From NCBI GenBank assembly GCA_947561715.1, contig OX387197.1:14877001-14941000 (forward strand): a DNA stretch of 64,000 nt, read 5' to 3'. This stretch comes from Ascidia mentula. Taxonomy: Eukaryota > Chordata > Ascidiacea > Phlebobranchia > Ascidiidae. The first letter of the stretch is position 1; the number at the start of each line of letters is the position of its first letter. The notes beneath the pieces are model-generated. The model saw only the letters and a program-made list of their open reading frames with translations. It had not been told where the DNA came from and did not search any database. Below are positions 48,587 to 58,433 of this stretch, one piece after another. The position numbers and the translations under genes were made by a program.

Positions 48587-49842
48587 ATAGCAGACAAGAT
48601 AGCCCAAGACTTCTCGTATCCTGAGCTCCTGGCCAAGAGAGCCAACCAGACGGCTGTATTCGGTAAACAAAGTCGAAAGATGAAGAAGGCATTTAAAAGA
48701 ATGGCAAAGCAGAACAAACCATGGGCTAAAGAAGACGCCAAGCAAATAATCAAAGACATAGTCAACGAAGCAAAGAACATGAAGTGGAATGGCATCAAGC
48801 TAAACACAAAAGAACTCCTCATTATCTTAATCCAAGCAGCCCTTGAAGCGCGTAACCCAGAGGACGACGACATCACACTTGCTCCTCATATTGTACTCCA
48901 CGGAGAAGCGGGAAAGACTCTCTTAGGAATGTTCCTGTTCCCCCCATAGGTAGCAAGTGTGATGACCAACGACAGCGCTGAAGTTGGTCAGATGGCGTTA
49001 CGTTTCAAACATAAGGTACTTAAAATAGATGACGCCGGCTCAGCATTATTCTCGGATGACAAATTGATATCAGCAATAAAATTTATGTTCCACAACAATT
49101 GGAGTGCCAAAACCCACGGAGACAGGCAGGATAATAAGGCCACCTGCTGTTTCATAACTACAAACCTGCAAGATCCAATCACCAGACTGAGCAATTTGCG
49201 GAACACCGCTTCGTTGTAGCCCAATGGACCGAGGAAGCGCGCAATCCCAATACAGGCAGCGAGAAAAAGATCACGGGCAGTTTAACCGATGACGTCGTAG
49301 TAGAAATGGCTCAAGACATGGCCAAAGAAATCGAAGAAGGTCTTCCTATAGATGCAGACATCTGTCCACTAGCGGACTATATAAGAGATTTTGTGGAAAG
49401 CATCGATACACAAACAAGTGAAGACGACGACGAAACGGACATGGAGGAGGAAAGAGTGTTCAATGCAGACACAGCACCAAGATGCAAACATGGCAACCAA
49501 TTGCTGTGCATGCAATGCCATAAGTCGGATAGTCCAAGAAGAGGGAAAGGTGGCGCGCCCTTGAAGCGCCGCCTCCCAGAATACGAGTTTAACGAGCGAC
49601 GAGGAAGGCACGGCACAGCCGAAAAAGAAAAGTCCTCGAAAAGAAGAAGTGCCAGATTTGGAGATAAAATAATGAACGCGAAACCAGTAGAGGACGGACG
49701 AAAATGTGAACATAAAGGCATGGAGGCACAATGCCTATGTGAATTATTAGACGTCGACATGAGCGAATGGGAACGCAACATAGAAGAGGACGACGATATT
49801 CTAGCCCAGTGCATAAGGGAAAGTGGACTCCATATTCCCTGA
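48587..49842 (+). pseudogene. SF3-helicase endogenous viral-like element
   Basis: This is a replication-helicase relic. Order: a lysine-rich helical N-part (ELLAKRANQTAVFGK, MKKAFKRMAKQ), then LHGEAGKTLLGMF (Walker A, 48,899-48,937) in which two residues of the GxxGxGK loop are missing. Then a TAG, NDSAEVGQMAL, VLKIDDAGSALFSDD (Walker B, about 49,020), WSAKTHGDRQDN and CCFITTNL (motif C, about 49,145). The A, B, B' and C order is that of superfamily 3 helicases from small DNA viruses and relatives. A one-base shift near 49,170-49,200 leads into a long open tail to TGA 49,842. That tail is acidic, with two Cys/His clusters (CKHGNQLLCMQC, CEHKGMEAQCLC). The viral family is not clear to me. The copy is broken at least three times. 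Confidence 0.6.
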
Positions 49843-50107
49843 GCACTGTTGATTTGTGTTGAGTTAACAATGTGTGGAGTTAGTTTAACCCTGCTAACTG
49901 CTGAAAGGGGGAGGGATAGGAAAGGGGGTTTTATAGGTTATGGTGACGTTCCACAAAATGGGTATCAGCGGAAATTCAAAGCGAGATGATGAAAATATTG
50001 TCTCGTGCAATAATTAGAAGCAAAATCGATTGTATCAAAGGGCGGTATTATTCACTGATAGCCGATTAAACAAGTGACATCGGTAATAAAGAGCAAGTCA
50101 GTGTATG
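49843..50107. other. Non-coding tail after the helicase
   Basis: It has a purine run GGGGGAGGGATAGGAAAGGGGG (about 49,905-49,926, quoted in part by position) that resembles a polypurine tract, and AATAAAGAGC at about 50,088. It could be a retroelement 3' end. Nothing else. Confidence 0.25.
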
Positions 50108-50332
50108 AGTGGCTGCGAAGCCTGTGAACCTTATGATCAGAATATTAGAGCGGTCGCCTGACAAGTTGCAAGCGCACCAGTGTACCTTGGCCACAATATA
50201 TCCCGTGAAGCCACTGAGCTCCTGTAGCTCAGTTGGTAGAGCGTTGGGCCTGGTTAGCCCAGGGTCGTGAGTTCAAACCTCACCGGGAGCTTGATTTTTC
50301 AGGTCTCGCTCCGACTTGTCGGGAAAAGTGGT
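50108..50332 (+). mobile_element. tRNA-related SINE, copy B
   Basis: It contains the same unit as 17,493-17,783, but the block GGCTGCGAAGCCTGTGAACC lies before the tRNA-like part, not after it. This fits the 3' end of one unit joined to the start of a second, truncated at GGGAAAAGTGG, where hAT sequence begins. No target duplication found. Confidence 0.65.
50218..50290 (+). tRNA. tRNA-like SINE core, Thr(GGT)-type anticodon
   Basis: 73 nt fold into a cloverleaf: acceptor GCTCCTG/CGGGAGC, D arm GCTC/GAGC, anticodon stem TGGGC/GCCCA with loop CTGGTTA (anticodon GGT), T arm GTGAG/CTCAC with loop TTCAAAC. One extra nucleotide lies between the D and anticodon stems and position 37 is T, both unusual. 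A-box TAGCTCAGTTGG and B-box GAGTTCAAACC are intact. Because the same flanks occur at 17.5 kb, this is a SINE promoter rather than a translation tRNA. Confidence 0.5.
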
Positions 50333-50809
50333 ATTTTTCGTTATGTTGATTCACAGCTGCAAATACATGAAAGTTTTCTTGTTGTTTTTGCAACTCATGC
50401 CACAACTTCCGAAACACTGCACCAAATACTGACGTCGACTATAGAATCTGTTGGTCTATCATTATCAAACTGCAGAGGCCAAGGCTATGACGGAGCTGCC
50501 AACATGAGCGGGAAAATATCTGGCGTGCAGCAGCGATTCAAAAATCAGTTTCCGAAAATGTTTTATGTCCACTGCATGGGCCACAACTTGAATTTGGTTG
50601 TGCAGGACGCACTTACGTTATCACGGGATATAGTTACGGCAACATCTGTACTCACTACTAAAAACTGGCTTTGTTTAACAGTTTTGTTAGTTGTTTTTGT
50701 GAAACAACAATGCCATGATGGTTTTATTTGTGATGCCATTCAAATTTGCAAACTAAAAAGTTGGTTTCGAACCCCATGTTGTTCAATGAAATTTGATATC
50801 TATTTCTGA
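50333..50809 (+). pseudogene. hAT transposase fragment (ZMYM/DUF4371 type)
   Basis: IFRYVDSQLQIHESFL, then NCRGQGYDGAANMSGK and VHCMGHNLNLVVQDA are the catalytic-core blocks of DUF4371-type hAT transposases. The frame loses homology after about 50,640 and stops at 50,809. N- and C-terminal parts are missing. The reading frame runs in from the SINE without a break, which is accidental. Confidence 0.75.
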
Positions 50810-50829
50810 CACTAATTGCTGCCAATGAT

Positions 50830-52165
50830 AAATTGCAAGTAATACTACCAACTAATGTTGCAAATCTATTTAGACAACTTTCAGTAAAAAATGACAGCGT
50901 GGAATTTGGCTGTATGGAAAGAGGGAGATGTGGAAGAGGAAAGGCTGTGCCAAGCAACTGGGTTAAAGAAAAAATCATACAATGTCCACCAAAAGGCCAA
51001 AATGCTGAAAAATTAAAAAAGCAGCGAGCAACACCTGGACTCAATTGGCAGAAGTTTGGTTAAAATAAAGTTTTCATCAGGTATATATCTACACTGTTTC
51101 ATCCATCCAAGTTTGAAAAAGTAGTTTGGTAGTTTTTATGTACAGTAGATACTAAAGGACTTTAACACAGTTTGACACCTAATTTTTTTGTCAATGTGCC
51201 AGTACCATAGGTGCTACTAATATCATTTAATGGTAACACAGGAGTTTTCCCCATTGCTTATTATATTTTGGCTGTTTTCAGTGTGCATTTGACATAGCTG
51301 AGGAGTTTGTGAAAGTTCAAATATATCTAGTTTTGAGGACCGCAGATGTAAATGGTCATAGTTTTAATTTTATACATATTTAGATAACATCAAAGAATGA
51401 AGGTATGATAACACAACGACAATGGAAGACCTTTCTGATACAGAACAAAGAAAAATAAGCAAAAAGACTCATAAAGAATTTGTACAATTCTAACTGAATT
51501 TGCTAACATGCTGTTTTCCATTTCCCTCTAAAGACATTACAATATTATGAATAACATTTGTAAATGTCCAATGTCGGAGGAACGTAAGTTGCATAAATCA
51601 TGTGAATGTAGGCCATTTAAAATTATAATTTGATACATATCTAAGTGTGTACAATGCACAACGCAACATGTCATTTCATGTATAGGATTTCAAAAGAGAG
51701 TGTTCAGCATGTTGCTCGACATAAAGGAAAGTAATAAATCAAGTAATTCTAGAGATGCATCCCAGTCGGACCAGTTCATATATATACAGAATCAACTGCA
51801 CACGTTAGACGAGGTGCATGAGCTTGCAGGCAAAATAGAGGACCCAGAGCATAGACAGAAACTGGTATGATATATAACAATAAATTAAAAAGCAGTCCAG
51901 ATTCTGTCAATCCGAAATTATTCCTTCAGCAGATGCCAAAAATGTAGGTTTAATTTCTGAGTCATCGATTTTTAATTATTCCAACAAGATAATGTGCAAT
52001 ACAGCTAGAACTTGACATTGTCAGTAGAAGCACATGCACTTGTTTTCCTTGTCAGTTAACTTGAAAAGTAATCTTCTCAAGGTATATACATTTTGAAATT
52101 TCATGTTGCACAGTTAAGATTAATAGGAGGTTACACCAAGCGTGAATCTGTTCTTCCAGATTGTT
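50830..52165 (+). pseudogene. DUF4806-like gene fragment (copy B)
   Basis: The first exon-like part (about 50,880-51,075) has VPSNWVKEKIIQCPPK and GLNWQKFG, the tryptophan/PP-rich N-terminal segment I associate with DUF4806 proteins; it contains a frameshift. The second exon (51,686-51,864, GT-AG) matches copy A (12,557-12,705) but is 30 nt longer. A third piece with GGYTKRESV (about 52,115-52,150) then breaks, and only scraps of the NLRGN exon follow at about 52,190. Orientation is opposite to copy A. Confidence 0.5.
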
Positions 52166-52199
52166 TTCAAATGCTCTAATGGCAAAAATGAACTTGAGA

Positions 52200-52630
52200 G
52201 GAAACGAGCTTTGTATATCGGACAAACACTAAGACAGAATGAACGGACACAAAAATGATATTCGGCACAACAACTACGAGAAACCGGTAGGAGCTCATTT
52301 CAACGAGCCTGACCACAGTGTTGAAGACTTGAGGGTCATGGTGCTACAGAAGGTTAAGAGAAGAACGAGACTAGCGAGAGAGACGGCAGAACAACCCCTC
52401 ATCGAAAAATTTGACTCTATCAACCACGGTCTCAATAGAGACTGGGGCTTTATGAGTTATTATACGCACCAAGATGCCACGGGCACTCAATGACCAACAA
52501 TGATCACCTCTTCGTGCCTTTTTCCTATTTTCTTTCTTGTTTTTAGAGCTGTTACTGCATTTTATTTGACACGTTATTTGCTGCACCTGATGAAACGAGA
52601 TCAATCTCGCGAAAGCTCGTGCTTTTAAAA
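52200..52630 (+). pseudogene. Penelope-like element 3' end (GIY-YIG C-terminus and tail)
   Basis: LYIGQTLR is followed by a shifted frame starting MNGHKNDIRH, with PVGAHFNEPDHSVEDLRV and LIEKFDSINHGLN. This is the C-terminal GIY-YIG endonuclease segment of Penelope-type retroelements, which nicks target DNA. RT is absent. After the stop (52,493) the tail holds CTGATGA (52,587), a 5-bp hairpin CGAGA/TCTCG and GAAA (52,611), flanked by GCAC/GTGC. Confidence 0.65.
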
Positions 52631-53691
52631 TGGTTTCATAGTCAGTCTCTTAGAAAAGCAGTGCACAAGCAAGCATATAGTCATAGATCAGAGACTGACA
52701 CGACAAATTGAAGAAATTCTTTAATTAAGGCTTGATATTTTTTGCGAAGTACAATTGGTATTCAGCCTGGCATAAATGTGGCCTTGGTTTCTTTCCAGGT
52801 GGAATTGTGATAGGTCACTAATTTGTGCATCATCCTGTGGAAATATTTTGTTTTATTGGTAGTTTTTGTTGTATATTTTGATACTTGAGGCAAATATGAT
52901 TTTACTGTTGCACGGATTGGATCAATTTTGAGTCTTAGATTAATTACATTTTTTTTATAATGGCTATGAGCCAAATGACGTAAAAAATATGTTTTAGGAA
53001 ACAAGTGGGATGCAAGCATATCTTAGAAAATGCTGTAGACAACAAAGAACAGCCACCAGCTATATGTCACTCATTGGTAAGTGTGCATTGAAGTGATCTA
53101 TGTTGGTACATGAGCAAAGTTAAGTAAAAATTGGAGGGCTTTTTAATCCATGGTATCCTAGTTTTTTGCTATACACCAATATTGGAAAAAAATCATGTGT
53201 ATTTTGTGCTACAAAACAACTATGTATAAACAATATACAAAAGAAATAAAATGGCATGGGCACCGATAAAACCACAAGGTTTATTTTCAGGTGGTCAAGC
53301 AATAGATGGTCAACTACAAATATAAGAAGGAAGGTTCAGCAGAAAATTTAAATGGAAGTGTGTTCCTGATGTAGAATATTCGATAATTTTTGCATTTTAT
53401 GTGTAGTGAAAAATACCAGCTGTAACTTCAAGAACAGCTTTTCCACAAGTAGTTCAGGCCAACTAGTAACATGAAAGCATTGGTGTTTAACTGCTCTTGG
53501 ATATATGTATAACAGATGTATGTGATATTTTATTTCCTGAAATGATAGTGCAATCTGAGGATAAGAATTTGTGTTAGTTGTATTACTGTAATTGTGCCTT
53601 CGCTAATTTTAAACCAGTGTTTAGAATTAGTTTGTTCCTCTTTCAGACGTGCATTTGTATTGATTAGCAGGAGAAAATTCTGGCAGTAACC
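52631..53691. other. Unassigned interval
   Basis: AT-rich; no domain or clear repeat structure recognised. Confidence 0.3.
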
Positions 53692-54439
53692 CTGTTTCCA
53701 TGGCCAAGTCGACTCGAGCATCAAGTCGACTCGTGACCGGGTCACGTGATTTTCAAATTCGACGCGCGAAAACGACGAATTTACATGGGGCTTTTAAGTC
53801 AGCTTAAGGTAAGCTGTCTCGGGCTGACAGGCTGTAAATTCAGACTCTGTACTAAATAAATTATCAATATTTCTAATCTAAGCATGCAGAAAAAAGTTAT
53901 TGGCAGTTAGTTTACGCAAATGCTTGCTGCAAATTGGTTCTTGATTATAATGTGAGTTTACTTTGCCAGATATAATAGATGATTTAACTAGAAAGCCTGC
54001 TGCAACCCATATTTTTTTAATTTCTGATTAAACTAAAAGGCTGCATTTTCCTGGAATGTGTTCACAACTACACCATGGTAAGAGTATTCAAGTGAAAATT
54101 TCATGTTTAGTAGTATTAATTATCTCTGTCCTTCTTCACAGGATCCTTTTCAGAAGCTGTCTTAATCCCGTAATCCCATGTACAATTGAGTGTCAGAAAA
54201 GACTGAATGGAATGTTTCATACCAGCCCAATCTTATTTTTGAAACAAATATACAGAAGATGTGATAGTTACATAACATATACTTGTGTCATGGCATTCTT
54301 GTCATATTTGTTTTATTTTGACAAACAGAAAAGGTTTACATAAGCCTGCTTTTGTATTTTATGGTTGATTTTGTTAACATAATCCTTTCATAAATAAGAT
54401 GCAGTAAAAATGAATAAACAACCAGTTTGCATCGACTTG
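53692..54439 (+). repeat. R1 copy, left part of the three-level nest
   Basis: It starts GTAACCCTGTTTCCATGG and CAAGTCGACTCGAGCATC and follows the 43.7-kb copy closely to GCATCGACTTG, where the solo LTR interrupts. R1 sequence resumes at 58,774 (CTTGTTATATTATAGCAC) to about 59,010, matching 44,447-44,775. Confidence 0.75.
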
Positions 54440-54522
54440 TGTAACGTTTTATGTTATGATGTAATGTTCACATTTGGGTAACTTTCCATTAGGTAATGGA
54501 GAGTGACTTGCAATATGGTGTA

Positions 54523-55100
54523 TGGTGGACCATCGCTATCACACACATTTTAACAAAAAAATATCAAATGCGTATTTTGTTTTGCATTATGACTTTATTT
54601 TTAATTACGTTTTTAAAAGCGATAATAAATTGAAATGGAAAACGCATTTTTAAAATTAACTTCGTTTCAAAACAGATTTCAAACTTGACTTTGAGATGTA
54701 TTTTGAATACAACTTTCAAATAAATTTTTAATATCACTTTCAATTTTATTTTGGAAATCAATTTTACATTTCATTTTCAATTTTATTCTGAAAATAGTTT
54801 TAAAATCTATTTCGAAAACCATTTTCATTTTGAATTTCATTTTCATTTGAAATATGCGATTTTTTAAATCCCCACGTAGCCCAGCGCTATCACATTTAAT
54901 AGAAATCATACAACGTTCTAAACAAACTTCGTAATTAGTGCTGCAATAAAGTAAAGTGTTGTTTGGTTGCAGACGATGTATTTATTTGTTCCACGTCGTT
55001 CTGTTGTACTTGTTTGTGCCATGCGAGGCTGAATTAAAACTAGACAACAATCTTCTTTATAATTCCAAAAAGTTGCGCCAATTTTTGGGAACGAGATTGC
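54523..55100 (+). repeat. Left terminal inverted repeat
   Basis: About 578 bp, about 93 percent alike by eye to the right TIR. From 54,600 to 54,860 it is a run of degenerate 24-bp units (TTTCAAATTTATTTT-like). A second, internal copy of the terminal word, CAGCGCTATCACA, lies at about 54,882. The inner 190 bp is non-repetitive and ends near GGGAACGAGATTGC. Confidence 0.85.
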
Positions 55101-55359
55101 ATTGACAGCCTGCGATGCCAACAATAGGTTTTTGGGGGACTGGAGGATATAATGGTCCAACGTTTATCTTTAACACCGTGTGGAAGAATAAAAACAATTA
55201 AACTAATGCAAGTTTAATGCACCGCTGCGCTCGGATCTTGAATTTGATTTTAAGTTTCTTGGTCTTATTTTGGCATTTTTTGCAAATTTTCTTATGATTT
55301 CGTATTTTTGCAGCTTTGTAGAATTGATGGTCTAGTCACATCCAGGTGCAAAAGTTATA

Positions 55360-56560
55360 ATGTGGCAACAGAGTAGTGATTTAAAAGCTATGTTACAAAA
55401 TTGTGTTGCAAAAAACATGAAGCGAAAAGAAATTTTGCAGTTGGTGAAGAAAAGGTTTTCTGAATATTCTTGGAGTGTTGCAACTCTAGACCGAAGACTT
55501 CGCTATTTTGATATTACATACATAAGATACGACACTTCTTTGAATGAAGTTTGTGCTGCTGTTGATAAAGAGTTACAGGGACCTGGTAAACTGTTGGGTT
55601 ATCGAGCAATGAATCAAAAGCTACGGTGTAAACATAAAATATTTGTGCCAAGGCATTTAGTTCAGAAAGTGTTGCAAGAAAAAGACCCTGAGGGTGTTGC
55701 TAGTCGAAATGTAAGACAGAAAATTAAAAAACTTAAACAACTGTTTGCTTGTAGTGGCCCTCTTCAACTCAAAAAAAGTATCATTGGATGGGCACGACAA
55801 GTTGTGTGGATATCAAAACTACACTTTTCCGCTGGGCATATATGGTGCAATAGATATATTTTCACGTAAAGTGTTTTTTCTCTTTGTTACTCACTCAAAC
55901 TCCAACCCTCAGATTATCGGAAAGAAATATTTGGAGCACATATATGAAACTCAAACAATGGCAAAGTTTTTAAGACTGGATAGAGGAACTGAAACAGGAA
56001 AAATGGCAACAATACATACATATCTCAGGAACAAACATGGAGATTTAGAAGATCCGACAGAGAGTGTTATATATGGTCCTTCTAACACAAATAAAATTGA
56101 GCGCTGGTGGAGGGAGCTGCATGAAAGATTAGAGCTTTTTTTCAAAGCACAACTTAGATCATTAATAACAAATGGAAAGTATGATCCACATTGTCTAACT
56201 GACCGTCAGCTACTGTTTTATATTTACAAACCTATTGTACAACGTGAATGTGATATTTTTGTGGCAAATTGGAACAGTCATCGCATACGCAATCAAAACA
56301 ATATTCTTTTACCTACTGGTGTACCTGAACATATTTTTGAATGTCCTGAATTTTATGGCACAACTTGTAAAGGTCTTACAGTTAATGACTGTGACCTTAA
56401 AGAAGTTGCTGAAATATCTGGTGTTTTACATGCCCAGGAGGAATGGTTAAGCACCAGTATAAAAGATAAATGTTTACAGCTTGTTCCCAATCCTGAATTA
56501 ATTTCTTGTGGAGATGCTGACAGCATCTATTGTTTTTTACGGCAAAATTTTTCTGCATAA
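55360..56560 (+). CDS. Integrase-type DDE transposase of the alpha-kinase element (one frameshift)
   Basis: It would cut and rejoin the element in the nucleus. The N-terminus is a helix-turn-helix (RKEILQLVKKRF, WSVATLDRRLRYF), then GPGKLLGYRAMNQKLR. The catalytic core follows: SLDGHDKLCGYQN (Asp at about 55,787), IYGAIDIFSRKV, LRLDRGTETGK (Asp at about 55,979), PSNTNKIERWW (Glu at about 56,099), so the D, D, E triad is present. A C-terminal helical part ends at TAA 56,560. This matches the rve-like integrase-domain transposases seen in cnidarians and fish. The only lesion is one extra A in a seven-A run near 55,772-55,778, which shifts the frame; it may be a mutation or a sequencing error. 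A polyadenylation signal AATAAA lies at 56,569. Confidence 0.8.
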
Positions 56561-56654
56561 CTGGAAACAATAAAAACAAATGTATCATGTTTGCTTTTGT
56601 AATAGCAGAATTGAAACAAATTACAGAGTCACATAAAAGTAACAAAAACATGCT

Positions 56655-57809
56655 TTAGGTATTATTTAGATTTAGTTGAGGAAGACACATCATAACACAA
56701 AATTTGTTGCAAATGTGACTCTCAATAAATGTATCAATAGCAACACTTGACAAATTGCCTGCACAAAAAAACACTTCTGCATTTTCATCCAAGAGATGTG
56801 TTGTAGCAATTTCGGGATCAAATAATGTGTGGTTCACTCCTTGAATGTCGAGCAACATCATTTTCTCTTCAGAAAATATGTAACTAAAGTGCACCAGACA
56901 TTCACATTTTTGCTGTAGAACATTGTTGGTTAATTTACAGCATGAACCATCATTGTTTACATATTTCACGAATTCACCAGAATAATAGTTTTCCACAGTA
57001 GCAGGGCTTTCATTGTATTTGCAAAAAAATACATCATCATACTTCAAATGTTCTCCAAATTCAATGGGCACTTTTTCAGAGAACTTTTCTGTCAAACTTT
57101 TTGCCACTGTGTGCATTTGAACTTGCTTTCTGCAGTGGTCTTCCATAGAAATGTGTAAATCTTCCTGGATGGTGGAAGCAGCACTTTCATTGTACAGTTT
57201 TACTACAAGTTTATCTTTTGGGGGAACCTGATTTGCCATAAATGCCTTGCGGAAGGCACCACTAGCAAAGCTGGTGCATGATACTTGCAAAAGTAAGTTG
57301 GCTTTACTTTTCCATGCACAATCATCTAGAACAAACTGCTCTAAGTCCACAGAAACAGACCTCACTTCATTTTTTATTAACTTTCCAGCCTTGAAAAGGG
57401 TGCTTATGGAGATAGACTTTTGTACAGGCTGAGGTGGTTTCTCCTCAACAAGGTTTTTCCTGTCACGCCCTACTGGCTCCATAAATCTAACGTAGTAAAA
57501 CTTTTTGCCCTGTATTTGTTCATATCTGGAACAAGAAGGTCCTCTGTCCGATGCAAGTACATCACAAGAGCCAGGCGGTGCTTGGTAATAAGACTCACAA
57601 GCTAATTTTATGTTTTCTAAATTTACTTCTTCGTAAGAGAAGGGAACAAAATCCCTTGTGTCCAAAGGTTCAAATTTTTTTATTCTTCCTGATGGTGTCG
57701 AAGATAACCGTTGGACCATTATATCCTCTGGAACAGCCTTAGTTTGTTTTCTGCGTTTCATTCCGACCCTTTTTTCGAAATCTTCCCACGTTTCCTTGAC
57801 TCGTTTCAT
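56655..57809 (-). CDS. Alpha-kinase (MHCK/eEF2K family) carried by the transposon, 384 aa
   Basis: An atypical serine/threonine kinase domain in an unbroken single exon. The N-terminal 150 residues are basic then mixed (DFVPFSYEEVNLENIKLA, CDVLASDRGPSC), unassigned. The kinase starts near residue 170: SGAFRKAF (184-190), VVKLYNE with the ATP-binding Lys at 204, VPIEFGEHLKY, YYSGEFVKYVNNDG (275-288), LVHFSYIFSEEKMMLLDIQGV with Asp 321, and DPEI with Asp 331. His 327, His 365, Cys 367 and Cys 371 form the H...HxCxxxC zinc site that holds alpha-kinases together. All key residues are present, so it is predicted to be active. Its start is 53 bp from the right TIR. Possible roles are modifying the transposase, host silencing proteins or the cell cycle; none is shown by the sequence. 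Confidence 0.88.
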   Translation of the reverse strand: MKRVKETWEDFEKRVGMKRRKQTKAVPEDIMVQRLSSTPSGRIKKFEPLDTRDFVPFSYEEVNLENIKLACESYYQAPPGSCDVLASDRGPSCSRYEQIQGKKFYYVRFMEPVGRDRKNLVEEKPPQPVQKSISISTLFKAGKLIKNEVRSVSVDLEQFVLDDCAWKSKANLLLQVSCTSFASGAFRKAFMANQVPPKDKLVVKLYNESAASTIQEDLHISMEDHCRKQVQMHTVAKSLTEKFSEKVPIEFGEHLKYDDVFFCKYNESPATVENYYSGEFVKYVNNDGSCCKLTNNVLQQKCECLVHFSYIFSEEKMMLLDIQGVNHTLFDPEIATTHLLDENAEVFFCAGNLSSVAIDTFIESHICNKFCVMMCLPQLNLNNT

Positions 57810-57861
57810 CTCGAACAGGGTTTACGTTTACGTCTTATGCAACTGTAGTATGAATATACTA

Positions 57862-58433
57862 CGCAATCTCGTTCCCGAAAACTGACGCAACTTTTTGGAA
57901 TTATAAAGAAGATTGTTGTCTAGTTTTAATTCAGCCTCGCATGGCACAAACAAGTACAACAGAACGACGTGGAACAAATAAATACATCGTCTGCAACCAA
58001 ACAACACTTTACTTTATTGCAGCACTAATTACGAAGTTTGTTTAGAACGTTGTATGATTTCTATTAAATTTGATAGCGCTGGGCCAATGGCTATTGTATG
58101 TGTATGGGATTGATAGCGCTATTTCAAATGAAAATGGTTTTCGAAATAGATTTTAAAACTATTTTCAGAATAAAATTGAAAATGAAATGTAAAATTGATT
58201 TCCAAAATAAAATTGAAAGTGATATTAAAAATTTATTTGAAAGTTCTATTCAAAATACATCTCAAAGTCAAGTTTGAAATCTGTTTTAAAACGAAGTTAA
58301 TTTTAAAAATGCGTTTTCCATTTCAATTTATTATCGCTTTTAAAAATGTAATTAAAAATAAAGTCATAATGCAAAACAAAATACGCATTTGATATTTTTT
58401 TGTTAAAATGTGTGTGATAGCGATGGGCCACCA
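57862..58433 (-). repeat. Right terminal inverted repeat
   Basis: Inverted partner of 54,523-55,100. It carries 58 extra bases around 58,080-58,125, including GATAGCGCTGGGCCAATGG and a second GATAGCGCT, both close to the outer tip GATAGCGATGGGCCACCA. This suggests that an older, shorter end lies inside the present TIR. Confidence 0.85.

Larger units (their letters stand above)
54523..58433. mobile_element. Alpha-kinase-bearing DNA transposon (3.9 kb, long TIRs)
   Basis: Its long inverted repeats begin TGGTGGACCATCGCTATC (54,523) and end GATAGCGATGGGCCACCA (58,433). TA stands on both sides, consistent with a TA target duplication. It holds two convergent genes 94 bp apart: a transposase (55,360-56,560, plus) and an alpha-kinase (56,655-57,809, minus). 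TIR inner ends lie about 260 bp before the transposase start and about 53 bp before the kinase start. It interrupts an otherwise continuous solo LTR, which fixes its borders independently. Inferred autonomous, or recently so. Confidence 0.85.

Noticed and set aside
50218..50290. Functional host tRNA-Thr gene
   Set aside because: Same extended flanks occur around the 17.5-kb copy, which has SINE-type target duplications, and the fold has an extra base and U37.
54564..54761. Repetitive Lys/Ile-rich reading frames in both TIRs (also 58,195-58,392)
   Set aside because: They reflect the 24-bp AT-rich periodicity, and the same 'protein' appears only because the TIRs are copies.
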